Shown: in pieces, positions 1-5,862 of the stretch
Layout: each line of letters opens with the position of its first letter
Position numbering within the stretch: the first letter of the stretch is position 1
Position numbers and translations under genes: made by a program
Notes under the pieces: model-generated
Seen by the model: the letters and a program-made list of their open reading frames with translations, nothing else
Databases searched by the model: none
Told to the model about the DNA's origin: nothing
NCBI GenBank assembly: GCA_963205465.1
Contig: CAUJKG010000277.1
Coordinates: forward strand, 1-9,829
Source: Pseudomonadota bacterium
Lineage (GTDB): Bacteria > Pseudomonadota > Alphaproteobacteria > Rhizobiales > Xanthobacteraceae
Reading direction: 5' to 3'
DNA: 9,829 nt

Positions 1-992
1 TTTCCGGGAAAAGCCCGGTCCTGATCGACCGCTATCTTTCCGACGCGATCGAGGTCGACGTCGATGCGCTCGCCGACGGCGAAAGTGTTTTCGTCGCCGG
101 CATCATGGAGCATATCGAGGAAGCCGGCATTCACTCCGGCGATAGCGCCTGCTCGCTGCCGACGCATTCGCTCGACGCAAACACCATCAAACAGCTCGAA
201 GACGAAACCCGCGCGCTGGCGCTGGCGCTGAAAGTCGGCGGGCTGATGAACGTGCAGTATGCGATCAAGGACGGCAAAATCTACGTTCTCGAAGTGAACC
301 CGCGCGCCTCGCGCACGGTGCCCTTCGTCGCCAAGACCATCGGCCTTCCGGTTGCGAAGATCGCGTCTCTGGTCATGGCAGGCGTGCAAAAAGTGAAGGG
401 CGTGAAAGCGCCGAAGATCGATCACATCGCGGTCAAGGAAGCGGTATTCCCCTTCGCGAGATTCCCGGGCGTCGATACCGTGCTCGGCCCGGAAATGCGC
501 TCGACCGGCGAGGTCATGGGCCTCGACAAGGATTACGCGGTCGCCTTCGCCAAGAGCCAGCTCGGCAGCGGCACCATTCTGCCCAAAACCGGCACGGTTT
601 TCGTTTCGGTGAAGGACGCGGACAAGCCGCGCATCCTGCCGTGGCTGAAGGAGCTGTCCGAACTCGGCTTCAAGCTGATCGCGACCTCCGGCACGCTGCG
701 CTACCTGAGAGAACAGGGCCTGCCGGCCGAAAAAATCAACAAGGTGCTGGAAGGCCGCCCGCATATCGTGGACGCCATCACCAACGGCGAAGTGCAACTC
801 GTGATCAACACCACGGAGGGAGCGCAGGCCCTTGCCGACAGCCGATCGCTGCGCCGAGCCGCCCTCTTGCATAAAGTGCCTTATTACACCACGCTATCTG
901 GAGCCGTAGCTGCTGCGCAGGGGATCAAGGCCTATCTGGCCGGCGATCTGGAGGTCCGTGCGCTGCAACACTACTTCGCAAAGGCCGGATAG
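1..992 (+). CDS. carB: Carbamoyl-phosphate synthase large subunit, C-terminal part (5' truncated by window edge)
   Basis: This is the last 329 codons of the large subunit, which makes carbamoyl phosphate from ammonia (delivered by CarA), bicarbonate and two ATP in the cytoplasm for pyrimidine and arginine synthesis. The frame is open from base 3; the family is about 1,070-1,100 residues, so roughly the last 30% is present. Visible are the end of the second ATP-grasp (carbamate-phosphorylating) domain, with HSGDSACSLP (bases 132-161) and the metal/ATP-binding EVNPRASRTVPF (bases 291-326). From about base 588 follows the MGS-like allosteric domain, with the TSGT turn (bases 687-698) and the LVINTT segment. 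No frameshift or missing motif is seen. The ATG at 105 is internal and is not the start. No clear intrinsic terminator follows; a short GC hairpin near 1045-1060 lacks a T-run. greA lies about 130 bases downstream on the same strand. The identification is very secure. Confidence 0.97.
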   Translation, partial: SGKSPVLIDRYLSDAIEVDVDALADGESVFVAGIMEHIEEAGIHSGDSACSLPTHSLDANTIKQLEDETRALALALKVGGLMNVQYAIKDGKIYVLEVNPRASRTVPFVAKTIGLPVAKIASLVMAGVQKVKGVKAPKIDHIAVKEAVFPFARFPGVDTVLGPEMRSTGEVMGLDKDYAVAFAKSQLGSGTILPKTGTVFVSVKDADKPRILPWLKELSELGFKLIATSGTLRYLREQGLPAEKINKVLEGRPHIVDAITNGEVQLVINTTEGAQALADSRSLRRAALLHKVPYYTTLSGAVAAAQGIKAYLAGDLEVRALQHYFAKAG

Positions 993-1123
993 TCCTCTGG
1001 CAAAGGAACGGCAGGTTTGTTCAGGGTTCGCTCGACCGCGGGCGGCCGGGAGGTCCGGCGCGCGGCTTGCGAACTTTATTGCATCGGCCGCGTTACGGCC
1101 GGTTGGAATTGGAGACGATGATG

Positions 1124-1597
1124 ATGGATAAGATCCCTATGACGGCAGCAGGCTATGCAGCGCTCGAAGCCGAGCTGCGCCAGCGCCAATCGGAGGATCG
1201 TCCGCGCATTATTCAGCAGATTTCCGAGGCGCGCAGCCATGGCGACCTCTCGGAAAACGCCGAATATCATGCCGCCAAGGAGCAGCAGTCGCTGAACGAG
1301 GGCCGTATTGCGGAACTCGAAGACAAGATTTCCCGTGCGGAAGTCATCGACGTCTCGAAGCTCTCCGGCGAAACCATCACCTTCGGCGCGACCGTCACGC
1401 TGGTCGATGAAGACACCGACGAGGAACGCAAGTTCCAGATCGTCGGCGAGACCGAGGCCGACGCCAAGCATGGCAAGATCTCGATCACCTCGCCGATTGG
1501 CCGCGCGTTGATCGGCAAGAAAAAGGGCGCATCCGTCGAAGTCATGACGCCCAAGGGCGCCAAGGGCTACGAAGTCCTCAAGGTCGACTGGATCTGA
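1124..1597 (+). CDS. greA: Transcription elongation factor GreA
   Basis: GreA binds the secondary channel of RNA polymerase and stimulates cleavage of backtracked transcripts. Residues 1-75 form the N-terminal coiled coil. Its tip carries GDLSENAEYHAAKEQQ, in which D41 and E44 correspond to the acidic catalytic residues of the family. Residues 80-157 form the FKBP-like C-terminal domain (FGATVTLVDED, SPIGRALIGKKKG). Three ATG codons run in tandem at 1118, 1121 and 1124. I chose 1124 because it gives the family N-terminus MDKIPMT and 157 residues, with GGAG at 1111-1114 nine bases upstream; 1121 (six-base spacing) is nearly as good. An extension to 1067 is unsupported. No terminator follows, so the small exported-protein genes 47 bases downstream may be read through from it. 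Function is secure; the start is uncertain by one or two codons. Confidence 0.96.
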   Translation: MDKIPMTAAGYAALEAELRQRQSEDRPRIIQQISEARSHGDLSENAEYHAAKEQQSLNEGRIAELEDKISRAEVIDVSKLSGETITFGATVTLVDEDTDEERKFQIVGETEADAKHGKISITSPIGRALIGKKKGASVEVMTPKGAKGYEVLKVDWI

Positions 1598-1644
1598 CCG
1601 GCCCGCTTCTGGCGCGCATCGAACGAACAGGAAGGAAGCCTCCC

Positions 1645-2103
1645 ATGCGGAAGCTATTCGCTATTCTTTTTTGTGCAGCTCTTCTCGCTTTTGGCGCACA
1701 CGCGGGGACCGCGCTTGCGCGCGACGGCATGTATCGCTCGATCGTCGTCGACACCTCCCGCCTTGCCATGAAGGGGGACACGCAGCTTGCCGCTTCGTTG
1801 AAGCCGATGCTGGCGGGAGAACTGTCGAAGGCGCTCGGGCCTCGCCTCGGCCGCCACGGCGGGAAGCTCGTGGTTAGCATCATCAGCATTCGCATTCCGC
1901 CGACCGCCGGCGATTCCCACGCCGACCAGGCGTCGTCGGACCGGCTGGAAGCCGTGGTGACCGTGCCGGGCCGCGGTTCGTTTCCAATTCTCATCCAGTT
2001 ACCGCCGAGCGGCGCGGGGGCGTGGTACGCGGAGAATAACGACCAGCGCCGCGTCTATCGCCTGATCGAGGCGCTGGCGCAGTGGACCGCGCGCAAGGTC
2101 TGA
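1645..2103 (+). CDS. Small exported protein of unknown function (paralogue of the next gene)
   Basis: I do not recognise this 152-residue protein. It opens with a textbook Sec signal peptide: basic MRK, a hydrophobic core at residues 4-19, and a likely cleavage after AHA (20) or ALA (25). There is no lipobox, so a soluble periplasmic protein of about 127-132 residues is inferred. The mature part has LKPMLAGELSKAL (52-64), a beta-like LVVSIISIRI (75-84), VVTVPGR (104-110) and a terminal helix RVYRLIEALAQWTAR (136-150). The last three have counterparts in the following gene. AGGAAGGA at 1629-1636, eight bases before the ATG, is a strong ribosome binding site and fixes the start. It lies 47 bases after greA and 5 bases before the next gene, so it is probably co-transcribed with both. 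No enzyme motif or cysteine pair is seen in the mature chain. That it is a real gene is likely; its function is unknown. Confidence 0.82.
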   Translation: MRKLFAILFCAALLAFGAHAGTALARDGMYRSIVVDTSRLAMKGDTQLAASLKPMLAGELSKALGPRLGRHGGKLVVSIISIRIPPTAGDSHADQASSDRLEAVVTVPGRGSFPILIQLPPSGAGAWYAENNDQRRVYRLIEALAQWTARKV

Positions 2104-2108
2104 AACGG

Positions 2109-2534
2109 TTGACGCTGCGCACTGTCTTCGCCGCGCTTTTCCTCCTGCTCGCGTCCGCACTCACCGGCGAAGCCTTGGCCCAACGCATTGTCGTGGAGGT
2201 CGCACCTGCGGTGATGCGCGGCGAGCCACACCTTGCAGCCATACTTCGGAAAACGCTCCCTCATGAGATCCGGAAACAGATCGCAGGAAAAAAAGTGGGC
2301 GTGCTCCGGGTCAGAATTACCGATGCCAAGCTCATGCGCGAACCCGGCTTTGGCATCGTCGAACGCGCGGATTACCTTGAAGGCGTCGTGATCGTGCCCG
2401 GACGCGATCCGGAACGCATACGCCTCACGCTTCCCTTCGACCGCTCGCTGTTTTCCTTCACGCCGCAAGGCGAAGCGGTGCGCGTGCGAAACCTCATCGA
2501 GGTCTTCGCGCAATGGGTTGCGAAATACAGCTAG
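2109..2534 (+). CDS. Small exported protein of unknown function, tandem paralogue, probable TTG start
   Basis: The 141-residue product has a Sec signal peptide (hydrophobic residues 5-18, likely cleavage after ALA at 22-24). The mature part of about 117 residues parallels the preceding protein. Shared elements in the same order are GEPHLAAILRKTL (38-50; GDTQLAASLKPML upstream), YLEGVVIVPGR (89-99; LEAVVTVPGR) and RVRNLIEVFAQWVAK (125-139; RVYRLIEALAQWTAR). I infer tandem duplication and divergence. The frame opens at a GTG at 2082 inside the upstream gene, but that would add nine residues before the signal peptide. The TTG at 2109 gives a clean signal peptide and follows AAGGT (2095-2099) by nine bases; a CTG at 2100 is also possible. 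The five-base gap to the upstream stop suggests translational coupling. The stop lies three bases from the convergent stop of the Lrp gene. No function can be assigned. Confidence 0.8.
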   Translation: MTLRTVFAALFLLLASALTGEALAQRIVVEVAPAVMRGEPHLAAILRKTLPHEIRKQIAGKKVGVLRVRITDAKLMREPGFGIVERADYLEGVVIVPGRDPERIRLTLPFDRSLFSFTPQGEAVRVRNLIEVFAQWVAKYS

Positions 2535-2537
2535 ACT

Positions 2538-3011
2538 TTAAGCTTTCCGCTCCAGCGGCACGTTCGGCGCATCTTTGGAGCGGCCGAGCGTGAGCGAGGT
2601 CTTCACGTTGCGCACGTTCGGCGCCGCGGTGAGTTCGGAGACGAACGCCTGAAAGGTTTCGAGATCGGGCGCGACACACTTCATGATGAAATCGAACTCG
2701 CCGGAAAGCATGTGGCATTCCCGCACCAGCGGCCAGTTCCTCACGCGCTCGTTGAACGCATTGAGATCGCTTTCGGCCTGGCTCGCCAGATGCACCATGG
2801 CGAATACGGTGACCGGATAGCCCAGCGCCTTTTCGTCGAGCAATGCGCGGTAGCCCCGGATGTAGCCCGCTTCCTCCAGCGCCCGGACCCGGCGCAGGCA
2901 GGGCGGCGCGGAAATCCCGACCCGGCGGGACAGCTCCACATTGGTGATCCGGCCCTCCTCCTGCAGAATCTGAAGGATGTGCCAGTCGATTTTATCCAGG
3001 TTCGCGAGCAA
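2538..3011 (-). CDS. Lrp/AsnC family transcriptional regulator, probable TTG start
   Basis: This 157-residue DNA-binding regulator has the normal Lrp-family length. Residues 5-50 form the winged helix-turn-helix (LDKIDWHILQILQEEGRITNVELSRRVGISAPPCLRRVRALEEAGYI). Residues 65-145 form the RAM ligand-binding and oligomerisation domain (VTVFAMVHLASQ, ECHMLSGEFDFIMKCVAPDLETF). Family members usually sense amino acids and form octamers; the ligand here is unknown. No ATG is available near the domain boundary. The TTG at 3011 is preceded by GGAG with a six-base gap and places LDKIDW at residue 5, as is typical. The open frame continues upstream to 3944, but that extension is antisense to trxB and is rejected. 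The gene is divergent from trxB across 201 bp containing a perfect 9-bp dyad, which suggests autoregulation. Downstream it converges with the small exported-protein gene, stop codons three bases apart and with no terminator between them. Confidence 0.92.
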   Translation of the reverse strand: MLANLDKIDWHILQILQEEGRITNVELSRRVGISAPPCLRRVRALEEAGYIRGYRALLDEKALGYPVTVFAMVHLASQAESDLNAFNERVRNWPLVRECHMLSGEFDFIMKCVAPDLETFQAFVSELTAAPNVRNVKTSLTLGRSKDAPNVPLERKA

Positions 3012-3030
3012 GACGATCTCCGCAACTTTC

Positions 3031-3069
3031 TTTCGTGAATACCCTAGTGCATGAAACCCGTTCACGAAA
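3031..3069. promoter_or_regulatory. Perfect 9-bp inverted repeat, candidate Lrp operator
   Basis: TTTCGTGAA (3031-3039) and TTCACGAAA (3061-3069) are exact reverse complements with centres 30 bp apart, close to three helical turns. Each arm is itself nearly symmetric (TTC-N2-GAA). The arms lie 20-28 and 50-58 bases upstream of the Lrp gene's start codon, where an autoregulatory operator would be expected. Lrp-family dimers binding helically phased sites is established for the family. That this regulator binds here is inference. Confidence 0.5.
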
Positions 3070-3110
3070 CAATATTGCGTGTGCAGACGGTTGAAAGTTG
3101 CGCATGGCGC

Positions 3111-3140
3111 TTGCCGGCGTACCGGGCAGTACCCTAGATA
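3111..3140 (+). promoter_or_regulatory. Candidate promoter for trxB-lysR
   Basis: TTGCCG (3111-3116) as -35 and TAGATA (3135-3140) as -10 are separated by 18 bases, about 70 bases before the trxB start. The -10 match is only moderate. The octamer TACCCTAG spanning the -10 (3130-3137) also occurs at 3040-3047, in the Lrp-proximal side of the same spacer. Confidence 0.35.
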
Positions 3141-3212
3141 TATGCGTACAGCGCATGGCTCGGGGGGACACCTGGCCTGAAGCGTGAAAATGCCTGCATC
3201 AGGAATTTTGCC

Positions 3213-4175
3213 ATGTCCGCCACCCACGCGAAGGTCGTCATTATCGGTTCCGGCCCTGCCGGCTACACGGCGGCGATCTATGCCGCCCGGGCCATGCTGG
3301 AACCCGTGCTGATCGAAGGCATCCAGCCCGGCGGCCAGCTCACCATCACCACCGATGTCGAGAATTACCCCGGCTTCGCTGACGTCATCCAGGGTCCCTG
3401 GCTGATGGAGCAGATGAAGGCGCAAGCCGCGCATGTCGGCACAAAACTCGTTGCCGACCATGTGAAGGAACTCGACACCGCGCAGCGTCCGTTTCGCATC
3501 ACGCTGGAATCCGGCGGCGTCTATCTTGCGGACACCGTGATCTTGGCCACCGGCGCGCAGGCGAAGTGGCTCGATCTGCCGTCCGAGCAGCAATATCGCG
3601 GCGCCGGTGTTTCCGCTTGCGCGACCTGCGACGGCTTTTTCTATCGCAACAAGGATGTCGTGGTCGTCGGCGGCGGTAACACCGCGGTCGAGGAAGCGCT
3701 CTTTCTCACGAACTTCGCATCCAAGGTGACCCTCGTGCATCGCCGCGATTCGCTCCGCGCCGAACGCATCCTGCAGGATCGCCTGTTCAAGCATCCCAAG
3801 GTCGAACTCGTCTGGGACAGCGCCATCGAGGAGATCCTCGGCGGCGGTGAGCCCGCGAAAGTAACCGCCGTGAAACTGAAGAACGTGCGAACCGGCGGGA
3901 TCGCGGAGCGCACGACCGACGGCGTCTTCATCGCGATCGGCCACAAGCCTTCGACCGAACTGGTCGAAGGAAAGATCAAGATGAAGCCGAACGGCTATGT
4001 CTGGACCGCACCGGATTCGACCGCAACTTCCTTGCCCGGTCTGTTTGCCGCCGGCGACGTCACCGACGACGTATTCCGGCAGGCCGTGACCGCGGCCGGC
4101 ATGGGCTGCATGGCGGCCCTCGAAGCGGAACGCTTTCTGGCTGCCGAAGGCAGCGAGCGAAAGGCCGCGGAATGA
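3213..4175 (+). CDS. trxB: Thioredoxin reductase (NADPH)
   Basis: This 320-residue low-molecular-weight thioredoxin reductase uses NADPH through FAD and a redox-active disulfide to reduce thioredoxin in the cytoplasm. Visible elements in order are the FAD-binding GSGPAG (12-17), GGQLTITTDVENYPGF (40-55), the redox centre C136-A-T-C139 followed by D140, the NADPH-binding GGGNTAVEEAL (153-163), HRRDSLRAE (176-184), and the second FAD motif GDVTDD with RQAVTAAGMGC (281-299). Length and motifs are all normal. The start is supported by AGGA at 3201-3204, eight bases before the ATG. The gene overlaps the following LysR gene by ATGA, so the two are translationally coupled. It is divergent from an Lrp-family gene. 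Whether Lrp or LysR controls trxB is not shown by the sequence. The identification is secure. Confidence 0.97.
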   Translation: MSATHAKVVIIGSGPAGYTAAIYAARAMLEPVLIEGIQPGGQLTITTDVENYPGFADVIQGPWLMEQMKAQAAHVGTKLVADHVKELDTAQRPFRITLESGGVYLADTVILATGAQAKWLDLPSEQQYRGAGVSACATCDGFFYRNKDVVVVGGGNTAVEEALFLTNFASKVTLVHRRDSLRAERILQDRLFKHPKVELVWDSAIEEILGGGEPAKVTAVKLKNVRTGGIAERTTDGVFIAIGHKPSTELVEGKIKMKPNGYVWTAPDSTATSLPGLFAAGDVTDDVFRQAVTAAGMGCMAALEAERFLAAEGSERKAAE

Positions 4176-5077
4176 GCAGCAACGGAATGGACTGGGACAA
4201 GCTGAAAGTCTTCCACGTCGCCGCGGAAGCAGGCTCCTTCACGCATGCCGGCGAAGCACTCGGCCTTTCGCAGTCGGCGGTAAGCCGCCAGGTTTCCGCG
4301 CTCGAACAGGAACTAAAGGCGCCGCTGTTTCATCGCCACGCCCGCGGACTGATTCTCACCGAACAGGGCGAAATGCTGTTCCGCACGGCCCACGACGTGT
4401 TCATGAAGCTCGAGGCGGTGCGTACCAAGCTCACCGACAACCGCGAGAAGCCGAACGGCGAGATGAAGGTGACGACCACGGTCGGCCTCGGCTCCTACTG
4501 GCTCACGGCGCGTATCGACGAATTTCTGGAGCTCTACCCGGATATCCGCATCCATCTGCAGCTCACCGATGAAGAACTCGATCTCGGCATGCGCGAAGCC
4601 GATGTCGCGATCCGGCTGCGCCAGCCGGTGCAGCCCGACCTGATCCAGCGCAAGCTTTTCACGGTGCACTTCCACGCTTATGCATCCACGGACTACCTCG
4701 CGAAGAAGGGGCATCCGCGTTCGCCGGAGGAACTCGACGGCCACCGGCTCCTGATGCTCGGCGGCAGCGTGCCTGGCTATTTCTCCAACCTGAACTGGCT
4801 CGCCGAAATCGGCCGCGCCAACGGTGCGCCGCGCGCGCCTTCGATGACCGTGAACAACGTGGTCGGCTTGAAGGTCGCTGTGGAAAACGGAGTCGGCATC
4901 GCGACGCTGCCGGACTATCTCGTCGAAGGGAATGCGAATTTGGTGCGGCTGTTCAGCGAAAACAATCCGCCCATGCTCGATGCTTATTTCGTGTACCCGG
5001 AGGAGCTACGTTCGGTCGCACGCATCCAGGTGTTCCGGGATTTCCTGCTTGCAAACGCGCAACGCTGGAAATTTTAA
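4172..5077 (+). CDS. LysR family transcriptional regulator (trxB-coupled)
   Basis: This 301-residue protein has standard LysR architecture. The N-terminal winged HTH (about residues 8-67) contains the helix-turn-helix GSFTHAGEALGLSQSAVSRQVSALE (21-45) and the wing LFHRHARGLILTEQGEMLF. A linker helix follows to about 96, then a periplasmic-binding-protein-like effector domain (98-300; EFLELYPDIRIHL, ADVAIRLR, VAVENGVGIATLPDYL). It presumably senses a small molecule and acts as a tetramer; the effector is unknown. The start overlaps the trxB stop (ATGA at 4172-4175), with AAAGG at 4160-4164 as ribosome binding site. A second ATG at 4187 would also leave an intact HTH. I recall a LysR gene after trxB in related Hyphomicrobiales, so the pair may be an old unit. 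It ends before a non-coding structured region rather than an immediate T-run terminator. Confidence 0.93.
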   Translation: MSSNGMDWDKLKVFHVAAEAGSFTHAGEALGLSQSAVSRQVSALEQELKAPLFHRHARGLILTEQGEMLFRTAHDVFMKLEAVRTKLTDNREKPNGEMKVTTTVGLGSYWLTARIDEFLELYPDIRIHLQLTDEELDLGMREADVAIRLRQPVQPDLIQRKLFTVHFHAYASTDYLAKKGHPRSPEELDGHRLLMLGGSVPGYFSNLNWLAEIGRANGAPRAPSMTVNNVVGLKVAVENGVGIATLPDYLVEGNANLVRLFSENNPPMLDAYFVYPEELRSVARIQVFRDFLLANAQRWKF

Positions 5078-5094
5078 GCAACTGGAACCTTCCT

Positions 5095-5136
5095 GCAGCA
5101 AACGCATGGGGGGTATGTAGCTACCCCGATTGCTGC
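5095..5136. repeat. Nested inverted repeat after lysR
   Basis: GCAGCAA (5095-5101) is the exact reverse complement of TTGCTGC (5130-5136). Inside it GGGGTA (5110-5115) pairs with TACCCC (5122-5127). No T-run follows, so it is not a typical intrinsic terminator. It could protect the 3' end of the lysR message, or act as a binding site for the promoter proposed just downstream. The role is unknown. Confidence 0.45.
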
Positions 5137-5158
5137 GCGTACCGTCCGGTACAAATAT
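5130..5158 (+). promoter_or_regulatory. Candidate promoter with a palindrome in the spacer
   Basis: TTGCTG (5130-5135) and AAATAT (5153-5158) are separated by 17 bases. The spacer holds a perfect dyad, GTACCG-TC-CGGTAC (5139-5152), a natural position for an operator. Transcription would begin near 5165 and run through a foldable stretch to the terminator at 5265-5296. This is inferred only; the -10 match is moderate. Confidence 0.35.
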
Positions 5159-5164
5159 GCATCC

Positions 5165-5297
5165 GTGGCCTGTAGCTGTTGCGCGCTTCCTTCCCCCTTC
5201 CCTGCGCGCGCGATGGCAACTTCTCCCTCTGGCAGGCGCCGCCGCGCAAGCGGCGTGACTAACAAGCCGGGCTCGCAAGAGCCCGGCTTTTATTTTC
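5165..5297 (+). ncRNA. Candidate structured small RNA with a pyrimidine-only loop
   Basis: There is no credible ORF here, but the strand folds well by eye. GCCTG (5168-5172) pairs with CAGGC (5233-5237) as an outer stem. GTTGCGCGC (5178-5186) pairs with 5206-5214 (two G-T wobbles), exposing an unbroken 17-base pyrimidine loop at 5187-5203. CGCCGC-GCAA-GCGGCG (5240-5255) is a second hairpin. The terminator hairpin at 5265-5288 also has a GCAA loop. A possible promoter lies just upstream. C/U-rich loops that pair with ribosome binding sites are known in alphaproteobacterial small RNAs such as the CcsR/cuckoo family; the exact CCUCCUCCC motif of that family is absent. The loop's CCCCCTT (5193-5199) is complementary to AAGGGGG in the ribosome binding site of the next gene (5334-5340). 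The alternative is plain spacer ending in the lysR terminator. Confidence 0.4.
5265..5296 (+). terminator. Strong intrinsic terminator
   Basis: AGCCGGGCTC (5265-5274) pairs perfectly with GAGCCCGGCT (5279-5288) around a GCAA tetraloop, followed by TTTATTTT. This is the clearest textbook terminator in the first half of the window. It ends either the trxB-lysR transcript or the proposed small RNA, about 190 bases after the lysR stop. Confidence 0.88.
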
Positions 5298-5346
5298 CCC
5301 GAAACTGATCTACACTGCGCCTTCAACTTCCCAAAGGGGGCGGGAA

Positions 5347-5862
5347 ATGAGGCTGGTATTGTTGGCGATCGGCGCGATCGCCTTGCTTGTCGGCGCCGTC
5401 TTTCTACTGATTTCAGGGGCGCTTTTGGTCTCGGCCAGAATCGTACCCGACTCGCTTGCCGCCGTGGCCGGCGGCGGGATCGGATTATCCGTCGGCTTCT
5501 CCGCGATCCTGACGGCGATCTTTTTCTTCTCCTTCGCCTCGGTGCTCGGCTTTCTCCAGCGCATCGCGCGCGCGAGCGAAACGGTAGAACGCATCACCAA
5601 AGCTGGCAGCCAGCACCCCAAGCGGCGCGCGGTCTATGAAGGCGTGACCTACTGGGTTTACGAAGACGACCGCGTCGTCGCCGAGATCAACGGCGCGCAC
5701 CAGCAGTTCAACAACGAACGCGAGTTGCTGGCGCTGTTGCGCGGCCAGCGACAGGAAGCCACGCGCACGGCCCGGCCGCGGCCCGAAGATAGCCGCACGC
5801 CCAGGCCGAGGGCGGAAGACCCCCGCGCGGCGGCGCCTAGGCCCAGAGCCGCTCGGACTTGA
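5347..5862 (+). CDS. Small membrane protein of unknown function with Arg/Pro-rich tail
   Basis: I do not recognise this 171-residue protein as a named family. It has two hydrophobic segments (about residues 3-29 and 37-69) joined by a short turn, so it is probably an inner-membrane hairpin. A soluble domain follows (about 72-134: RAVYEGVTYWVYEDDRVVAEINGAHQQFNNERELLALL). The highly basic, proline-rich tail (136-171) contains two near-copies of RPRPEDSR/RPRAEDPR and may be disordered or bind an acidic partner. AAAGGGGG at 5333-5340, six bases before the ATG, is a strong ribosome binding site. A weak promoter may lie at 5288-5316 (TTTTAT/TACACT). The last 26 bases overlap the convergent end of msrP, so the repeated tail sequence is coding on both strands at its very end. 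A real gene is likely; function is unknown and no link to MsrP activity can be shown. Confidence 0.75.
   Translation: MRLVLLAIGAIALLVGAVFLLISGALLVSARIVPDSLAAVAGGGIGLSVGFSAILTAIFFFSFASVLGFLQRIARASETVERITKAGSQHPKRRAVYEGVTYWVYEDDRVVAEINGAHQQFNNERELLALLRGQRQEATRTARPRPEDSRTPRPRAEDPRAAAPRPRAART

Noticed and set aside
3..18. CCGGG-AAAAG-CCCGG inverted repeat at the window start
   Set aside because: It lies inside carB and is explained by the codons for a conserved segment; short GC dyads are expected in this composition.
1045..1062. GC-rich hairpin GCCGG-GAGGT-CCGGC between carB and greA as a terminator
   Set aside because: The stem is only five pairs and no T-run follows, so termination cannot be supported.
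2538..3944. A 468-codon open frame on the minus strand that includes the Lrp gene
   Set aside because: Only the last 157 codons have protein-family signal; the rest is antisense to trxB, whose motifs are complete. The TTG at 3011 with GGAG gives the normal Lrp length.
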